Shown here piece after piece: positions 1-9,225 of a stretch of DNA of 64,000 nt. The DNA is from Wolbachia endosymbiont (group B) of Hofmannophila pseudospretella. Its GTDB lineage: Bacteria > Pseudomonadota > Alphaproteobacteria > Rickettsiales > Anaplasmataceae. Both the position numbers and the translations under genes were made by a program. The notes beneath the pieces are model-generated. The model was not told the DNA's origin, ran no database searches, and saw only the letters and a list, made by a program, of their open reading frames with translations. The stretch is from positions 620,001 to 684,000 of the forward strand of contig NZ_OZ034788.1 of the NCBI RefSeq assembly GCF_964028515.1. Reading direction: 5' to 3'. Every line of letters starts with the position of its first letter. The first letter of the stretch is position 1.

Positions 1-1209
1 AATCTGAGAGGATAAAAAATTCTTATTCCAATCTTCACTACCTACACTCGAAAGAAATGATGCAAGTAACTTAATTACATCGAGGTTAGATTTGACAATT
101 TGCTGAGCTTCTTCACTAAAATCAAGCGGCAGATCTTGAATATAAAACTTTGCTAAATCCAGCAGTTCGGTTAGATAGTTTGCTCTTTTCTTTAGCTCTG
201 TTAGTCCTTGTAATAAATAGTTCTTTTTTATATCACTCAGTTTTAACATCGGAGCAAATGTATTTAAAATATCCAGATTGCTCATGTTACTAATATAATG
301 ATTATTTAAATGTTCCAGTTTTTTAAAATCAAGTCGTGCAGGTGAACGACCGATGCTTTCTAAATTAAACCACTCTATTGCTTGCTCATCGCTAATAATC
401 TCGTCATTGCCGTGACTCCAGCCAAGCCTAAGTAGGTAATTACGCATTGCCTGAGGCAATATTCCCATCCTTCCATAATCACAAACGTTTGTAGCATCAT
501 GCCTTTTAGATAGCTTATTCCCGTCTTCTCCATGGATAAGAGGTACGTGCGCGAAGCGTGGAACATCAAAATCAAGAGCCTGATATATTAGCAATTGCTT
601 GAAGGTATTAGTGAGGTGATCAGAGCCACGTATAATATCAGTTATTCCAACTGAATGATCGTCAACCACCACGGCAAAAATGTACGTTGGAGTGTTGTCA
701 GAACGTAGAATTACTATGTCATCAAGTTGGTCACTATTTATCTTAACTTGGCCACATATCTTATCTTCAACAACAATATCTTCTGAGTCTGGCACTTTGA
801 AACGGACAACAGGGTTTGCACTTGATGTCGAATGAGTACACTTATGCTTATATATTTTTCCTTCTTCTCTTGCTCTTATTTTCTTCTCCGCAACTTCATT
901 CTCGGGGCAGTAACAATGATATGCCCTACCCTTTTCAACTAAAAGATTTGCAACCTCAATGTGCTGCTCTATTTTTTTTGATTGATATATTATTTCCCCA
1001 TCATAGTTTATTCCAAGCCATTTTAACCCATCTATTATTGCATCAATTGCTTCCTGTGTTGAACGTTTTCTATCTGTGTCTTCAATCCTCAGCAAAAATT
1101 TGCCGCTATGACGTTTCGCATAGAGCCAATTAAATAATGCAGTACGAGCTCCACCAATATGCAAGAATCCTGTTGGTGATGGAGCGAATCTAGTAACTAT
1201 ACCTGGCAT
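1..1209 (-). CDS. gltX: Glutamyl-tRNA synthetase, 3' end cut by window edge
   Basis: Class I aminoacyl-tRNA synthetase that charges tRNA-Glu in the cytoplasm. From the ATG at 1209 the frame is open for 403 codons and runs off the left edge, so the C-terminal anticodon-binding part is incomplete. Seen: the start MPGIVTRFAPSPTGFLHIGG with the HIGH-type motif, a GluRS-type RIEDTDR stretch, and the second signature near 495-525 as KLSKR (a KMSKS variant). Alphaproteobacteria often carry two gltX paralogues, one of which may charge tRNA-Gln for amidotransferase correction; I cannot tell which copy this is. It is transcribed away from the small gene at 1361. Confidence 0.95.
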   Translation of the reverse strand, partial: MPGIVTRFAPSPTGFLHIGGARTALFNWLYAKRHSGKFLLRIEDTDRKRSTQEAIDAIIDGLKWLGINYDGEIIYQSKKIEQHIEVANLLVEKGRAYHCYCPENEVAEKKIRAREEGKIYKHKCTHSTSSANPVVRFKVPDSEDIVVEDKICGQVKINSDQLDDIVILRSDNTPTYIFAVVVDDHSVGITDIIRGSDHLTNTFKQLLIYQALDFDVPRFAHVPLIHGEDGNKLSKRHDATNVCDYGRMGILPQAMRNYLLRLGWSHGNDEIISDEQAIEWFNLESIGRSPARLDFKKLEHLNNHYISNMSNLDILNTFAPMLKLSDIKKNYLLQGLTELKKRANYLTELLDLAKFYIQDLPLDFSEEAQQIVKSNLDVIKLLASFLSSVGSEDWNKNFLSSQI

Positions 1210-1314
1210 ATTTGTCTATTGTGATAACGTAACCGATGATAACTAAAATTTGTACTTGCAACAACGTGGAACTATAGTAAATTTGAAAGATTAATTTACA
1301 TTTATTTTTAATAA

Positions 1315-1349
1315 ACTGCATTGTATAATTTAATATTAGTGAATGCAGT
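1315..1349. promoter_or_regulatory. 8-bp inverted repeat around a -10 box, ahead of the 1361 gene
   Basis: ACTGCATT (1315-1322) and AATGCAGT (1342-1349) are perfect inverted copies separated by 19 bp. Between them lies TATAAT (1324-1329), with a poor -35 candidate TTTATT (1301-1306) at 17-bp spacing. The two half-sites lie about two and a half helical turns apart across the core promoter, which is operator-like. It could also be chance in AT-rich DNA. Confidence 0.35.
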
Positions 1350-1360
1350 GAGGTGTGTAT

Positions 1361-2029
1361 ATGGATAATTTATTTGAAATTGCAAGAGGAGTTATAACAA
1401 AAGAGGATGAAAATAAATTTATTGAAGCTTGCAAGAAAAGAGTTGCTTGTGTAGCTAAGCATAGAATTGATGAAAATGGAAACCCATTTCATATAGCAGC
1501 AAGTAAAGGAATTCTGTTACCTGCGTTAAAAGAGATTATAGAGTATTTAGAAGAAGATACTGAGAGCAGAGTCAAGAAAGCAAAAGATTGGGAGAAAGTA
1601 AAAAGCTTAAAAAAGGAATTTGAGAACAATAAGAAATATATTAAGGAAGCACTCCTCGATAAAAGCTATATTAAGGATGACGGGAAGAAGGTAGTATCAC
1701 CCCTTTATTTCTTGGACCCTGCAGAGCGGAAGGAAGTTAAGCAAATTGCAGACATAAAATGCAGCTTTATATGTAGTAAAAAGTTTCATCTATGCTTATA
1801 CATAGTAGGGGCTATAGTGTGTGCTATCGCTATGTGTATATCTTTGTATCTTCTATTTTCGGCTTCTCAATCTCTTGCATTGGCTTCAATAGCAACAATA
1901 GCTTCTGGAGGATCTTCATATCTGTTATTTAAGGCATGTAACGAGATATATAGCTTGAATAACGAAAGTACTACATTGACAGATCCTGATGTTATGCAAC
2001 TTGTAGATGGTGGTTTAGCTCCAGCATGA
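1361..2029 (+). CDS. Wolbachia-type small membrane protein, function unknown
   Basis: About 222 aa. I prefer ATG 1361 over the in-frame GTG at 1355 because AGGTG (1351-1355) then sits 5 bp upstream as a ribosome site. The N-terminal half is charged and helical and contains one degenerate ankyrin-like unit (around DENGNPFHIAASKG). The C-terminal third has two hydrophobic segments starting at about residues 143 and 172, followed by a short polar tail. No enzyme motif is visible. This layout (soluble N-terminus, hydrophobic hairpin near the C-terminus) recurs in several other unknown proteins of this window and would suit a secreted, host-membrane-inserted protein, but that is inference. Confidence 0.7.
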   Translation: MDNLFEIARGVITKEDENKFIEACKKRVACVAKHRIDENGNPFHIAASKGILLPALKEIIEYLEEDTESRVKKAKDWEKVKSLKKEFENNKKYIKEALLDKSYIKDDGKKVVSPLYFLDPAERKEVKQIADIKCSFICSKKFHLCLYIVGAIVCAIAMCISLYLLFSASQSLALASIATIASGGSSYLLFKACNEIYSLNNESTTLTDPDVMQLVDGGLAPA

Positions 2030-2057
2030 AGTACTTGCAAGCAATAATATAGAAATT

Positions 2058-2080
2058 TACTTTCTTAACTTAAGAAAGTA
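2058..2080. promoter_or_regulatory. Perfect 11-bp dyad just before pccA
   Basis: TACTTTCTTAA, one central C, then TTAAGAAAGTA: perfect 11-bp arms at 2058-2068 and 2070-2080. It ends 10 bp before the pccA ATG. No T-run follows, so a classic rho-independent terminator is unlikely. It could be a protein-binding operator for pccA or an mRNA hairpin covering the pccA ribosome site. Confidence 0.45.
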
Positions 2081-2090
2081 TACTTATAAG

Positions 2091-4070
2091 ATGATAAGAA
2101 AGAAGTATAGTAAGATTTTAGTAGCGAACAGAGGGGAGATTGCCTGCAGGATAATCAAAACTGCGCACAAGATGGGCATATCTTGTGTGTCTGTGTACTC
2201 AGATGCAGATGCAAATTCTGTGTATGTAAAGCAAGCAGATGAGTCAAGGCACATTGGCCCTTCGCCTGCTTATCTTAGTTACTTGAATATCGAAAAAATA
2301 TGCGAAGTAGCAGTTGAAACAGGTGCTGAGGCAGTTCATCCTGGCTATGGGTTTTTAGCGGAAAATCCAGATTTTCCCTGTGCTCTGGAAAAACATAACA
2401 TAGATTTCATTGGTCCAAGTGCAAAGACAATAGAAGTTACAGCCAACAAAATAACGGCAAAAGAAGAGGCAAGAAAGGCTGGAGTAAATGTAGTGCCAGG
2501 ATATATGGGTAAGATCGAAAACGCTGACCATGCATCCATGGTTGCTGAAGAAATTGGTTTTCCCGTTATGCTCAAAGCTGCATCAGGTGGTGGTGGCAAA
2601 GGAATGCGAATTGTACATTCCAAAAAAGAAATTGAACTAGCATTTACATCAGCAACAAACGAAGCAGAGAAAAGTTTTAAAGATGGTAGTATTTTTATAG
2701 AGAAATATATAGAGCTGCCAAGACACATTGAAATACAAATTATAGCAGATAAATACGGCAATGTAGTGTGTCTTGGAGAGAGAGAGTGCTCAATACAAAG
2801 GAATAATCAGAAAATAATGGAAGAAACTCCAAGTCCATTTATTAGTGAAGAAGTAAGACAAAAAATGTATGCTCAATGTGTCTCCCTTGCAAAACAAGTT
2901 GGCTATTTTTCAGCAGGCACTGTCGAGTTTGTTGTTGATAAAGACCAAAATTTCTATTTTCTTGAGGTAAATACGAGATTACAAGTTGAGCATCCAGTAA
3001 CAGAATTCGTAACAGGAATAGACATAGTAGAAGAAATGATTAGAACTTCCTGCGGAGAAGAATTAAGATTCAATCAGGATGATATTAAACTTACTGGCTC
3101 TGCAATAGAAAGCAGAATTTGCGCTGAAGACCCATCAAAGAAATTTTTCCCTTCCAGCGGAAGAATAAAATATTACGATAAACCGAATGAAAATGATCAT
3201 GTAAGAATAGATGATGGAGTTGCTGCAGGTTCAGAAATCAGCATGTTCTACGACTCAATGATTGCAAAAGTTATAACCTATGGAAAAGATAGAATAGAGG
3301 CGATCAGCAGAATGCAAAAAGCTTTGTCTGAGTGCTATATAGGGGAAGTAATAAACAACATAGAATTTCTAGAATCCATCTTCCATAATCCAAATTTTAT
3401 TGCAGCAAAGCTCCACACGAGATTCATTCCAGATCATTACCCTAGCGGGTTTCAAGGTGATTTTATTACAGAGGAATATATTAAAATATTTATTTTTATT
3501 GCACTGTATGTTCACTTAGAAAATGAGGAAAAGTATTACAGTAAGTCAATAGATGAAGCATTCATAGTGAAAATAGACGATAATGAGTACTCCGTAAATG
3601 CAAAATATCAAGATAACACATTAACAACAGTATATAACCACAATAAATACTCCGTGGTAGGTAAGTGGAAACCAAGTTACAGGTTGTTATATATAACAAT
3701 TAATGATGATACCAATATAGCACTTAAAATAGAAAGGCAAGGCAGCAAATACTTTATAAGACACGCAGGTATGAAAGCTAAATGTTGTGTATTGAAACCT
3801 CACGTAGCTGAACTAAGCAAATTAATGCTAAACAACAAAACAGAAGGGATTTCAGTAGACGCTGTAAAATCTCCAATATCCGGTTTATTGGTTAAATTAT
3901 ACGTTAATGCTGGAGATCAGGTAGAGGTAGGACAACCTCTGTTTGTTGTAGAGGCAATGAAAATGGAAAATATAATATGTGCTGAATCAGAAATGGTAAT
4001 AAAAAATATCCCTGTTACAGAGGGGAAAAATGTACAGGCTGGTGATTTGGTATTAGATCTGGTTTCTTAA
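2091..4070 (+). CDS. pccA: Propionyl/acyl-CoA carboxylase alpha subunit (biotin carboxylase + biotin carrier)
   Basis: 659 aa, normal for a PccA-type subunit. Order of domains: biotin carboxylase N-domain ([14 protein letters not shown] near residue 8), ATP-grasp with glycine-rich loop ASGGGGKGM, the [12 protein letters not shown] and [14 protein letters not shown] active-site signatures, the C-terminal carboxylase domain, a linker/BT region, and a C-terminal biotinyl domain with AMKM (biotinylated Lys about 624). It carboxylates biotin with ATP and bicarbonate for transfer by PccB, which is not in this window, giving methylmalonyl-CoA for entry into the TCA cycle. Its last 18 bp overlap the convergent ctaA stop with no obvious terminator between them. 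Confidence 0.95.
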   Translation: MIRKKYSKILVANRGEIACRIIKTAHKMGISCVSVYSDADANSVYVKQADESRHIGPSPAYLSYLNIEKICEVAVETGAEAVHPGYGFLAENPDFPCALEKHNIDFIGPSAKTIEVTANKITAKEEARKAGVNVVPGYMGKIENADHASMVAEEIGFPVMLKAASGGGGKGMRIVHSKKEIELAFTSATNEAEKSFKDGSIFIEKYIELPRHIEIQIIADKYGNVVCLGERECSIQRNNQKIMEETPSPFISEEVRQKMYAQCVSLAKQVGYFSAGTVEFVVDKDQNFYFLEVNTRLQVEHPVTEFVTGIDIVEEMIRTSCGEELRFNQDDIKLTGSAIESRICAEDPSKKFFPSSGRIKYYDKPNENDHVRIDDGVAAGSEISMFYDSMIAKVITYGKDRIEAISRMQKALSECYIGEVINNIEFLESIFHNPNFIAAKLHTRFIPDHYPSGFQGDFITEEYIKIFIFIALYVHLENEEKYYSKSIDEAFIVKIDDNEYSVNAKYQDNTLTTVYNHNKYSVVGKWKPSYRLLYITINDDTNIALKIERQGSKYFIRHAGMKAKCCVLKPHVAELSKLMLNNKTEGISVDAVKSPISGLLVKLYVNAGDQVEVGQPLFVVEAMKMENIICAESEMVIKNIPVTEGKNVQAGDLVLDLVS

Positions 4071-5048
4071 ATAACATAAGCAGTATAAACTTGACCCAAA
4101 TAAGATAAACGAAAACATTTGATGGGCTATACCAATGGCCATTGGTATATGCAGCAACAAAGTGACTACTCCTAGAATTACCTGAATGATGACGGAGAAT
4201 AGCATAACATATAATGGTTTTATACTGGCATTTTTTATTGTGAGTATTGCTGTCAGAACTAATATCAGCAATGCCAATGCCCGGTGTATGAATTGCACTG
4301 TTACTCTATTTTCAAAGATATTTAGCCAAGCAGGCTGTAAGTAAAATAAATCTTCTGGAACAATTTGTCCATCCATTAGTGGAAAGGTATTATAAATTAA
4401 ACCAGCATTTAGCCCTGCAACAAATGCACCGAAGATTATTTGTATTGTAACTAGGATTAAAATTATCCATATGCAACATGTAATGTTGCCATTAATTTTA
4501 ATTATCTGTTTTGGTTTGATTTGGTAATCAAAAAATTGATATGACAATAATGCAAAAATAACCAATGCAAGCAGTAAGTGAAGTGCGAGCTTATAGTGAC
4601 TAACATGAGGATTGGCTACCAAACCGCTTTTAACCATATACCAACCAGCAAAAGCTTGTAAAATTCCAAATAATAGTGCTGTAGATAACCTTATTACTGC
4701 ATTTTTAGGTATTCTTTTTTTTAGTGTAAAGTATATAAATGGTAAGATAAAAACTAAACCTGTCAGCCTTGCAATCAACCTATGCACATATTCTATTAAG
4801 TATATGGTGCGGAACTCTTCCATACTCATACCATAGTTAAATGCTTTATATTCAGGTGTAGCTTCATATTTTGATTTTTCTTTTAGCCAGTCTTGTTCAC
4901 TCAGCGGTGGCAATGTTCCGGTAATTGGTTTCCATTCCGTGATTGACAATCCTGCTTTTGAAAGTCTGGTAAATCCACCAATTCCCACCATGCAAATCAC
5001 CATGAGAGAGCAGAGAAAAAGCCAAATAGCTACAGGTTTTGCTTCCAT
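4053..5048 (-). CDS. ctaA: Heme A synthase (CtaA/COX15 family)
   Basis: Integral membrane protein that oxidises heme O to heme A for cytochrome aa3 oxidase. About 331 aa from ATG 5048 ([11 protein letters not shown]); a longer frame from 5081 has only a weak alternative start. Seen: eight hydrophobic segments, the [18 protein letters not shown] motif of COX15 proteins, and histidines in the [16 protein letters not shown] and QFIHRALAL segments, the usual heme ligands. The start lies inside the last 19 bp of the upstream glycosyltransferase gene, which suggests translational coupling and membership of the atpB operon. Confidence 0.93.
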   Translation of the reverse strand: MEAKPVAIWLFLCSLMVICMVGIGGFTRLSKAGLSITEWKPITGTLPPLSEQDWLKEKSKYEATPEYKAFNYGMSMEEFRTIYLIEYVHRLIARLTGLVFILPFIYFTLKKRIPKNAVIRLSTALLFGILQAFAGWYMVKSGLVANPHVSHYKLALHLLLALVIFALLSYQFFDYQIKPKQIIKINGNITCCIWIILILVTIQIIFGAFVAGLNAGLIYNTFPLMDGQIVPEDLFYLQPAWLNIFENRVTVQFIHRALALLILVLTAILTIKNASIKPLYVMLFSVIIQVILGVVTLLLHIPMAIGIAHQMFSFILFGSSLYCLCYLRNQI

Positions 5049-6601
5049 AAGCCATGCTGAGGGTGAATAACAAATTCCCACAAAGCGAGAAAAGCTGCAA
5101 CGCTATGTAGTAGACTATAGACGGGAAAAAATATTGATACTATATAAAAATAAAAAGGCATTTTTTGTTGTCTGATAGCTATTATCAAAAAAATCAAGTT
5201 AATACCGTATACTATTATAAAATAATATAAGAATAATTCATTCAAAATTTGAGTCAGCACCAATGAAAGCAACAAAAAAGGAGTTGTAAAAAATATAAAA
5301 GCTGAGGAACCAACAAAAAAGTTTAATAGCAAAATCCCCTTAAGCCCAGTGTGCTTAAAAAGTAATTTTATATTTTTTAAATGAACGATATAAGTTTGCA
5401 TATAACCTTTAATCCAGCGTGCTCTTTGTTTGATCCAAGCAAACACAGTAGTTGGTGATTCTTCCAACGTTTCTGAATCAATAATCCTGGTTTTATATCC
5501 CATCTGTGCAAATCTCAAACCAAGGTCAGCGTCTTCAGTGACATTGTAAGCATCCCAAAAAAGCACTTTCTTTAAAATTTCCACTGAAAAATGGTTACTG
5601 CTACCACCCAAAGGTATTGGCATGTTCATTTTTTGAAATCCAGGCAAAAAATATTGAAACCAGTTCATATACTCAAGAGAAAAGAATTTTGTAAGAAAAT
5701 TGCAACCAAAGTTATAGTAATTTAATTTCGCCTGTACACAAGCCAACTTTTCGTCGCCCTTATTAAATTCAATGAGTGCTTTTTTCAACTGCAATGGATC
5801 TGGCTTGTCATCTGCATCATATATTACCACATACTTTCCTCTAATAAAATTCATAGCATAATTGCATGACTTAGCTTTTGTTCTAGGCAGAGAATGAGGC
5901 ACTTTTATTACTTCAAAATACTGTGGTAAAGTGCATTTTTCTATAGCTGCCAACATTTCTTGGTCATCGCTCTCTATTACAAGCTTTACATCTAATTTTG
6001 ATTTTGGATAATCCAAACTTTCAATGCTCTTAATCAATTGCTTTATAACCGCATTCTCTTTAAAAGCAGGCAATAAAATAGTATATATAGGTTCATTCAT
6101 CTTATCATAATCTGCTTTTTGGTTAGAAATTTTACGCAAGCCAAAAATTTTAGTTACAAATTTGAATAAAGAACTAGAACATCCGATTATAAATATCAAC
6201 ACCAAAGCAAAATATGCATATTTTTTTGTCAGTGTTAAAGTCGAAATTATAACAAAAAAAGAGGAAAAAAAGATTGAACTGAGCCTAATGCTTTTAGCTG
6301 AAAAATTAGGATTCTTATAATATAAGTAGTTACTTGCGAATTCTGAAATACCAAAGTGCGAGTTAAGAAGATTTAAAATCTGTTCGCTATTCGCTTTTAT
6401 TAATACATATTCAATACCGTAATGAGATTCGACCCAAAGGTTGATATCTTGGCTTATGTCTTCAACCATAAAAAAAGTAGTATCATTTAATTTTTGCCAA
6501 GGAATTATATTAAACCTATAGTAGAAAAGTTTCTCTTGTTCTTTGCATAAACTAGAATCAAATTTAATTTTTTCTACATTATCAGTTTGAAGTACAGGCA
6601 T
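5030..6601 (-). CDS. Family 2 processive glycosyltransferase with MshEN-like N-terminus
   Basis: 523 aa membrane glycosyltransferase. Residues about 1-90 look like the MshEN / GspE-N nucleotide-binding fold (IIPWQKL, then a DI..NLWV..HYGIEYV pattern). One or two hydrophobic segments follow at about 100-140, then a GT-A domain with the DxD-type YDADDKPDP, the acceptor motif EDADLGLRF and the product motif KQRARW of cellulose-synthase-like enzymes, and finally hydrophobic segments forming a channel. The sugar donor and product are unknown. It lies 5 bp after atpF and overlaps ctaA, so it probably shares their transcript. A surface or periplasmic polysaccharide role is inference. Confidence 0.85.
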   Translation of the reverse strand: MPVLQTDNVEKIKFDSSLCKEQEKLFYYRFNIIPWQKLNDTTFFMVEDISQDINLWVESHYGIEYVLIKANSEQILNLLNSHFGISEFASNYLYYKNPNFSAKSIRLSSIFFSSFFVIISTLTLTKKYAYFALVLIFIIGCSSSLFKFVTKIFGLRKISNQKADYDKMNEPIYTILLPAFKENAVIKQLIKSIESLDYPKSKLDVKLVIESDDQEMLAAIEKCTLPQYFEVIKVPHSLPRTKAKSCNYAMNFIRGKYVVIYDADDKPDPLQLKKALIEFNKGDEKLACVQAKLNYYNFGCNFLTKFFSLEYMNWFQYFLPGFQKMNMPIPLGGSSNHFSVEILKKVLFWDAYNVTEDADLGLRFAQMGYKTRIIDSETLEESPTTVFAWIKQRARWIKGYMQTYIVHLKNIKLLFKHTGLKGILLLNFFVGSSAFIFFTTPFLLLSLVLTQILNELFLYYFIIVYGINLIFLIIAIRQQKMPFYFYIVSIFFPVYSLLHSVAAFLALWEFVIHPQHGLWKQNL

Positions 6602-6606
6602 TAAAC

Positions 6607-7083
6607 TTAATGCAACTTTTTGCTCAAGTCACGTGAAAACGAAGATATAACCTCACTACTACGCTTATCATCTTTACGTTCATGCATTATTTTTTTTACA
6701 GCATCAGCAGCTATACTCGCTGTGTTAGCTTGTAAATCCCCAAGAGCTTTTTCAACTTGGTCAGTAACTTTCTTCAAATTAGAATGGGCATTTTCATCTA
6801 ACGTTTGATCGAGTTTCTGTCTATTATGCTTAATAATACTATTAGCCTTATCAAGTGCTTCATTCATCATTTTGTTAACTTCTGCATCTAATTTTTTGTA
6901 TTTTTCAGAAGATTTTTTGTAATACTCCAACATATCTTTTCTGAATTTTTCAATTTCTTCACTTGAAAACTTGCTTTTGTTACGTTTATTGTTAAGCGCG
7001 TTTTTTATTACCTTCCCTAGCAATTTATATGAGAGGATAAAACCTACTAAAAAAGCAAGGCTTATAACTAGTAATGTAGACAT
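6607..7083 (-). CDS. atpF: ATP synthase F0 subunit b
   Basis: Peripheral stalk subunit of the F0F1 ATP synthase. I take ATG 7083 (MSTLLVISLAFL, 158 aa), 7 bp after the b' stop; a longer frame to 7134 would overlap b' by 44 bp and adds a non-conserved leader. One N-terminal transmembrane helix is followed by a long charged coiled coil, as in the family. Sequence conservation is low, so the call leans on topology and on position after atpF'. Confidence 0.85.
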   Translation of the reverse strand: MSTLLVISLAFLVGFILSYKLLGKVIKNALNNKRNKSKFSSEEIEKFRKDMLEYYKKSSEKYKKLDAEVNKMMNEALDKANSIIKHNRQKLDQTLDENAHSNLKKVTDQVEKALGDLQANTASIAADAVKKIMHERKDDKRSSEVISSFSRDLSKKLH

Positions 7084-7090
7084 AAAAACC

Positions 7091-7570
7091 CTAAAATTCT
7101 TTGGATACCAAATCAGCAACAAATTCCTCTTCAATCTCAGAATTAGTTAACTTAGTATAGTAAATCAAAGCAATACTAGTAGCCATTTGTTTTAATTCAC
7201 TAATATACTTAGATTTAAATTGTACTACCTTTTCTTCAACAAGTTTAATCATCTTCTTGTCTTCCTCTTCCAATATATCCTTAACATTCGCTCTCATTTC
7301 TTCTACTTGAGCAAATGCATCATTTATGATTTTTTTTGCCCGTACTCTAGCTTGATTTAAAGCTGCATTATACTTGACAATTTGCTCTTCTGTAAGTCTT
7401 AAAAGGTGAATAGAACTATTAAAAGAATCCAATACTCCTTTACTCCTAGTATTTAGTATTTCATCTAATTTCGGTAAAAATAAACAACTTACTACAAAAA
7501 AAAGCGAAGAGAAGAAAACTAAAAACCAAAAAACTTGAGAAAAGAAAGTTGAAACATCAAGCTGCGGCAT
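7091..7570 (-). CDS. atpF': ATP synthase F0 subunit b'
   Basis: 159 aa. Begins MPQLDVSTFFSQVFWF, the typical b/b' entry into a single membrane helix ending near FLPKLDEIL, then a long amphipathic helix that pairs with subunit b in the stator. Having both b and b' is the alphaproteobacterial arrangement. It lies 10 bp downstream of atpE. Confidence 0.92.
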   Translation of the reverse strand: MPQLDVSTFFSQVFWFLVFFSSLFFVVSCLFLPKLDEILNTRSKGVLDSFNSSIHLLRLTEEQIVKYNAALNQARVRAKKIINDAFAQVEEMRANVKDILEEEDKKMIKLVEEKVVQFKSKYISELKQMATSIALIYYTKLTNSEIEEEFVADLVSKEF

Positions 7571-7580
7571 GTGTCAAACA

Positions 7581-7802
7581 CTACAATATTAATATCATCG
7601 CAATTACAAACGCAAGAAATCCCATAATCTCAACCATAGCAGCACCAACATAAACGTAAGTTTTCATTTGACCTTCCGATTCAGGGTTTCTCGCAATCCC
7701 ACTTAGCATAGTAGAGAAAATATTAGCTACACCCAAACCAGCACCTAACATAGCAAACGCCATCAAACCAACCGCTACAAATTTTAAAGCTACTAAATCC
7801 AT
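7581..7802 (-). CDS. atpE: ATP synthase F0 subunit c
   Basis: 73-aa proteolipid of the rotor ring: a hairpin of two hydrophobic helices joined by the polar loop ARNPES (residues 37-42), with the proton-carrying carboxylate Glu58 in AAMVEIMGF. Normal length for Rickettsiales. The preceding GGTAG lies close to the start as ribosome site. Confidence 0.97.
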   Translation of the reverse strand: MDLVALKFVAVGLMAFAMLGAGLGVANIFSTMLSGIARNPESEGQMKTYVYVGAAMVEIMGFLAFVIAMILIL

Positions 7803-7862
7803 ATACTACCTTTAACTATTCCTTAATAATATTATAAAATGTTCTACAGGTAAGTCAAGCAC

Positions 7863-8588
7863 TCACTTTACTGTATCTGACAAATATACGCACGTTAATA
7901 TAGTAAATATATAAGCTTGTAAAACTGCAACAAACACTTCAAACCCTATTAGTGCAATTATAAACAAAAAAGGTGCAGGAGTGAAAAATATGTTCATATT
8001 TACGATAAACCCCGCTATTACTTTGATGATCGTATGGCCAGCAATCATATTTGCTGCAAGCCTTATTGATAGGCTAATCGGTCTTACTAAATAAGCAAAC
8101 AACTTAATAATAATTATTACAGGTGCAAGCCACCAAGGAGTTCCTTTTGGTAGCAATATGCGTAAAAACTCTACTCCCCTTTCTTTAAACCCAACAATTG
8201 TTATATAAGTAAAAACCACCATCGACAAAGCAAAAGTGACTATTACATGACTTGTGACCGTGAAACTATAAGGAAGAACACCAACTAAATTACACGATAA
8301 AATGAAAATAAATACTGTAAATATCAAAGGAATATGCTCCAAACCTTTGCTTCCAGTGTTACTTTCTATTATTGAAACAACAAAATCATATACATATTCA
8401 ACTGCAGCTTGCAAATATCCTGGTATTACTGCACCTTTTCTTATTCCAAAGAGCAAAAACAGTACCATTAATATCACCGAGATCATCATAAAAAGAGATG
8501 AGTTGGTAAAGTTTATGTCATACCCAAATAATTTTGGTAGTTCTATTATTGTATATACTTTAAATTGTTCTAGCGGATTTAACGCCAT
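7863..8588 (-). CDS. atpB: ATP synthase F0 subunit a
   Basis: 241-aa membrane subunit forming the proton half-channels. Seen: five to six hydrophobic helices and the conserved [12 protein letters not shown] segment with the essential arginine of helix 4. The ribosome site AGGG lies about 6 bp before the ATG. It is the first gene of the reverse operon. As usual in Rickettsiales, the F1 genes are not adjacent. Confidence 0.96.
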   Translation of the reverse strand: MALNPLEQFKVYTIIELPKLFGYDINFTNSSLFMMISVILMVLFLLFGIRKGAVIPGYLQAAVEYVYDFVVSIIESNTGSKGLEHIPLIFTVFIFILSCNLVGVLPYSFTVTSHVIVTFALSMVVFTYITIVGFKERGVEFLRILLPKGTPWWLAPVIIIIKLFAYLVRPISLSIRLAANMIAGHTIIKVIAGFIVNMNIFFTPAPFLFIIALIGFEVFVAVLQAYIFTILTCVYLSDTVK

Positions 8589-8622
8589 TTTGACCCTGTA
8601 TACTTAAACTGCAACAGTAAAT

Positions 8623-8651
8623 AAAGTATGAATTTTATAGGACAAAGTCAA
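8623..8651 (-). promoter_or_regulatory. Promoter of the atpB operon
   Basis: On the reverse strand TTGACT (8651-8646), a 17-bp spacer, then TACTTT (8628-8623). The predicted start of transcription is near 8616, about 28 bp before the atpB ATG. The -35 matches the sigma-70 consensus at 5 of 6 positions; the -10 keeps the key T-A---T bases. Confidence 0.55.
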
Positions 8652-8774
8652 GAATTAAGATAAGGCTCTATGTTATTATAACATTGATACATTAACAAAA
8701 TATGTAATTAGAGTGTTAATTACAGTCAGCCTTGTATTTTAAAATTTACTAATCTTATTAAATTGTTCAATATC

Positions 8775-8803
8775 TTGACTTAACATCTTATTTTAGTTAT
8801 AAT
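8775..8803 (+). promoter_or_regulatory. Near-consensus sigma-70 promoter
   Basis: TTGACT (8775-8780), exactly 17 bp, then a perfect TATAAT (8798-8803). The start site would be about 8810, giving a very short leader holding only the GTGAGGT ribosome site before ATG 8826. It is the clearest promoter in the window, which is notable for such a small unknown gene. Confidence 0.75.
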
Positions 8804-8825
8804 TTAATTTTTAGTGAGGTATATA

Positions 8826-9113
8826 ATGAACGAAATAGATTTTATTAACACTAATCATCCTTTAAATTTAGAGCAGGAACTTGGCAACGGATACATCAAA
8901 TTGACAGATTGTTCCTTTAATGAATATACTGGCCATTATCAAATAGGAAGCGAAATACTAGATGAAAGCCATAATATGATAGGAAACTTAACTATTGATG
9001 GTTACATTTATGATGCCTATGCAGATAACCACAATATGAATCTTAAATTCTTTACGGAGATAGATTTAAAAAGTGATATAGAGAAGATCAATTCTCTTCA
9101 GAAGAAGATATAA
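8826..9113 (+). CDS. Conserved-looking 95-aa hypothetical protein
   Basis: Soluble, acidic protein, no signal peptide or membrane segment, alternating hydrophobic pattern suggesting a small beta-rich fold. ATG 8826 is chosen because GTGAGGT (8814-8820) is a good ribosome site 5 bp upstream; the GTG at 8814 lies in that site. It has its own strong promoter and is followed by a hairpin at 9125. I do not recognise the family. A strong promoter on a small standalone gene suggests substantial expression. Confidence 0.7.
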   Translation: MNEIDFINTNHPLNLEQELGNGYIKLTDCSFNEYTGHYQIGSEILDESHNMIGNLTIDGYIYDAYADNHNMNLKFFTEIDLKSDIEKINSLQKKI

Positions 9114-9124
9114 AGTTACAAAAG

Positions 9125-9153
9125 CTTCTGCATCATTGTTTATGATGTAGAAG
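9125..9153. terminator. 11-bp hairpin after the 95-aa gene
   Basis: CTTCTGCATCA (9125-9135) pairs with TGATGTAGAAG (9143-9153) through one G-U wobble, with a 7-nt loop. It starts 12 bp after the stop codon. No strong T-run follows, so it may be a weak terminator or an RNA-stabilising 3' hairpin. Confidence 0.45.
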
Positions 9154-9225
9154 TATTCCACTACAACAAGCTTTAAAAGCACTACATTTTATATTACAAT
9201 AACTTTTTTGTTTCTTTAAAGATCC

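Noticed and set aside
816..1133. 105-codon forward frame opposite gltX
   Set aside because: Low-complexity Leu/His-rich shadow of the gltX catalytic domain.
2345..2761. 138-codon reverse frame inside pccA
   Set aside because: Antisense to the ATP-grasp domain of pccA; no own start context.
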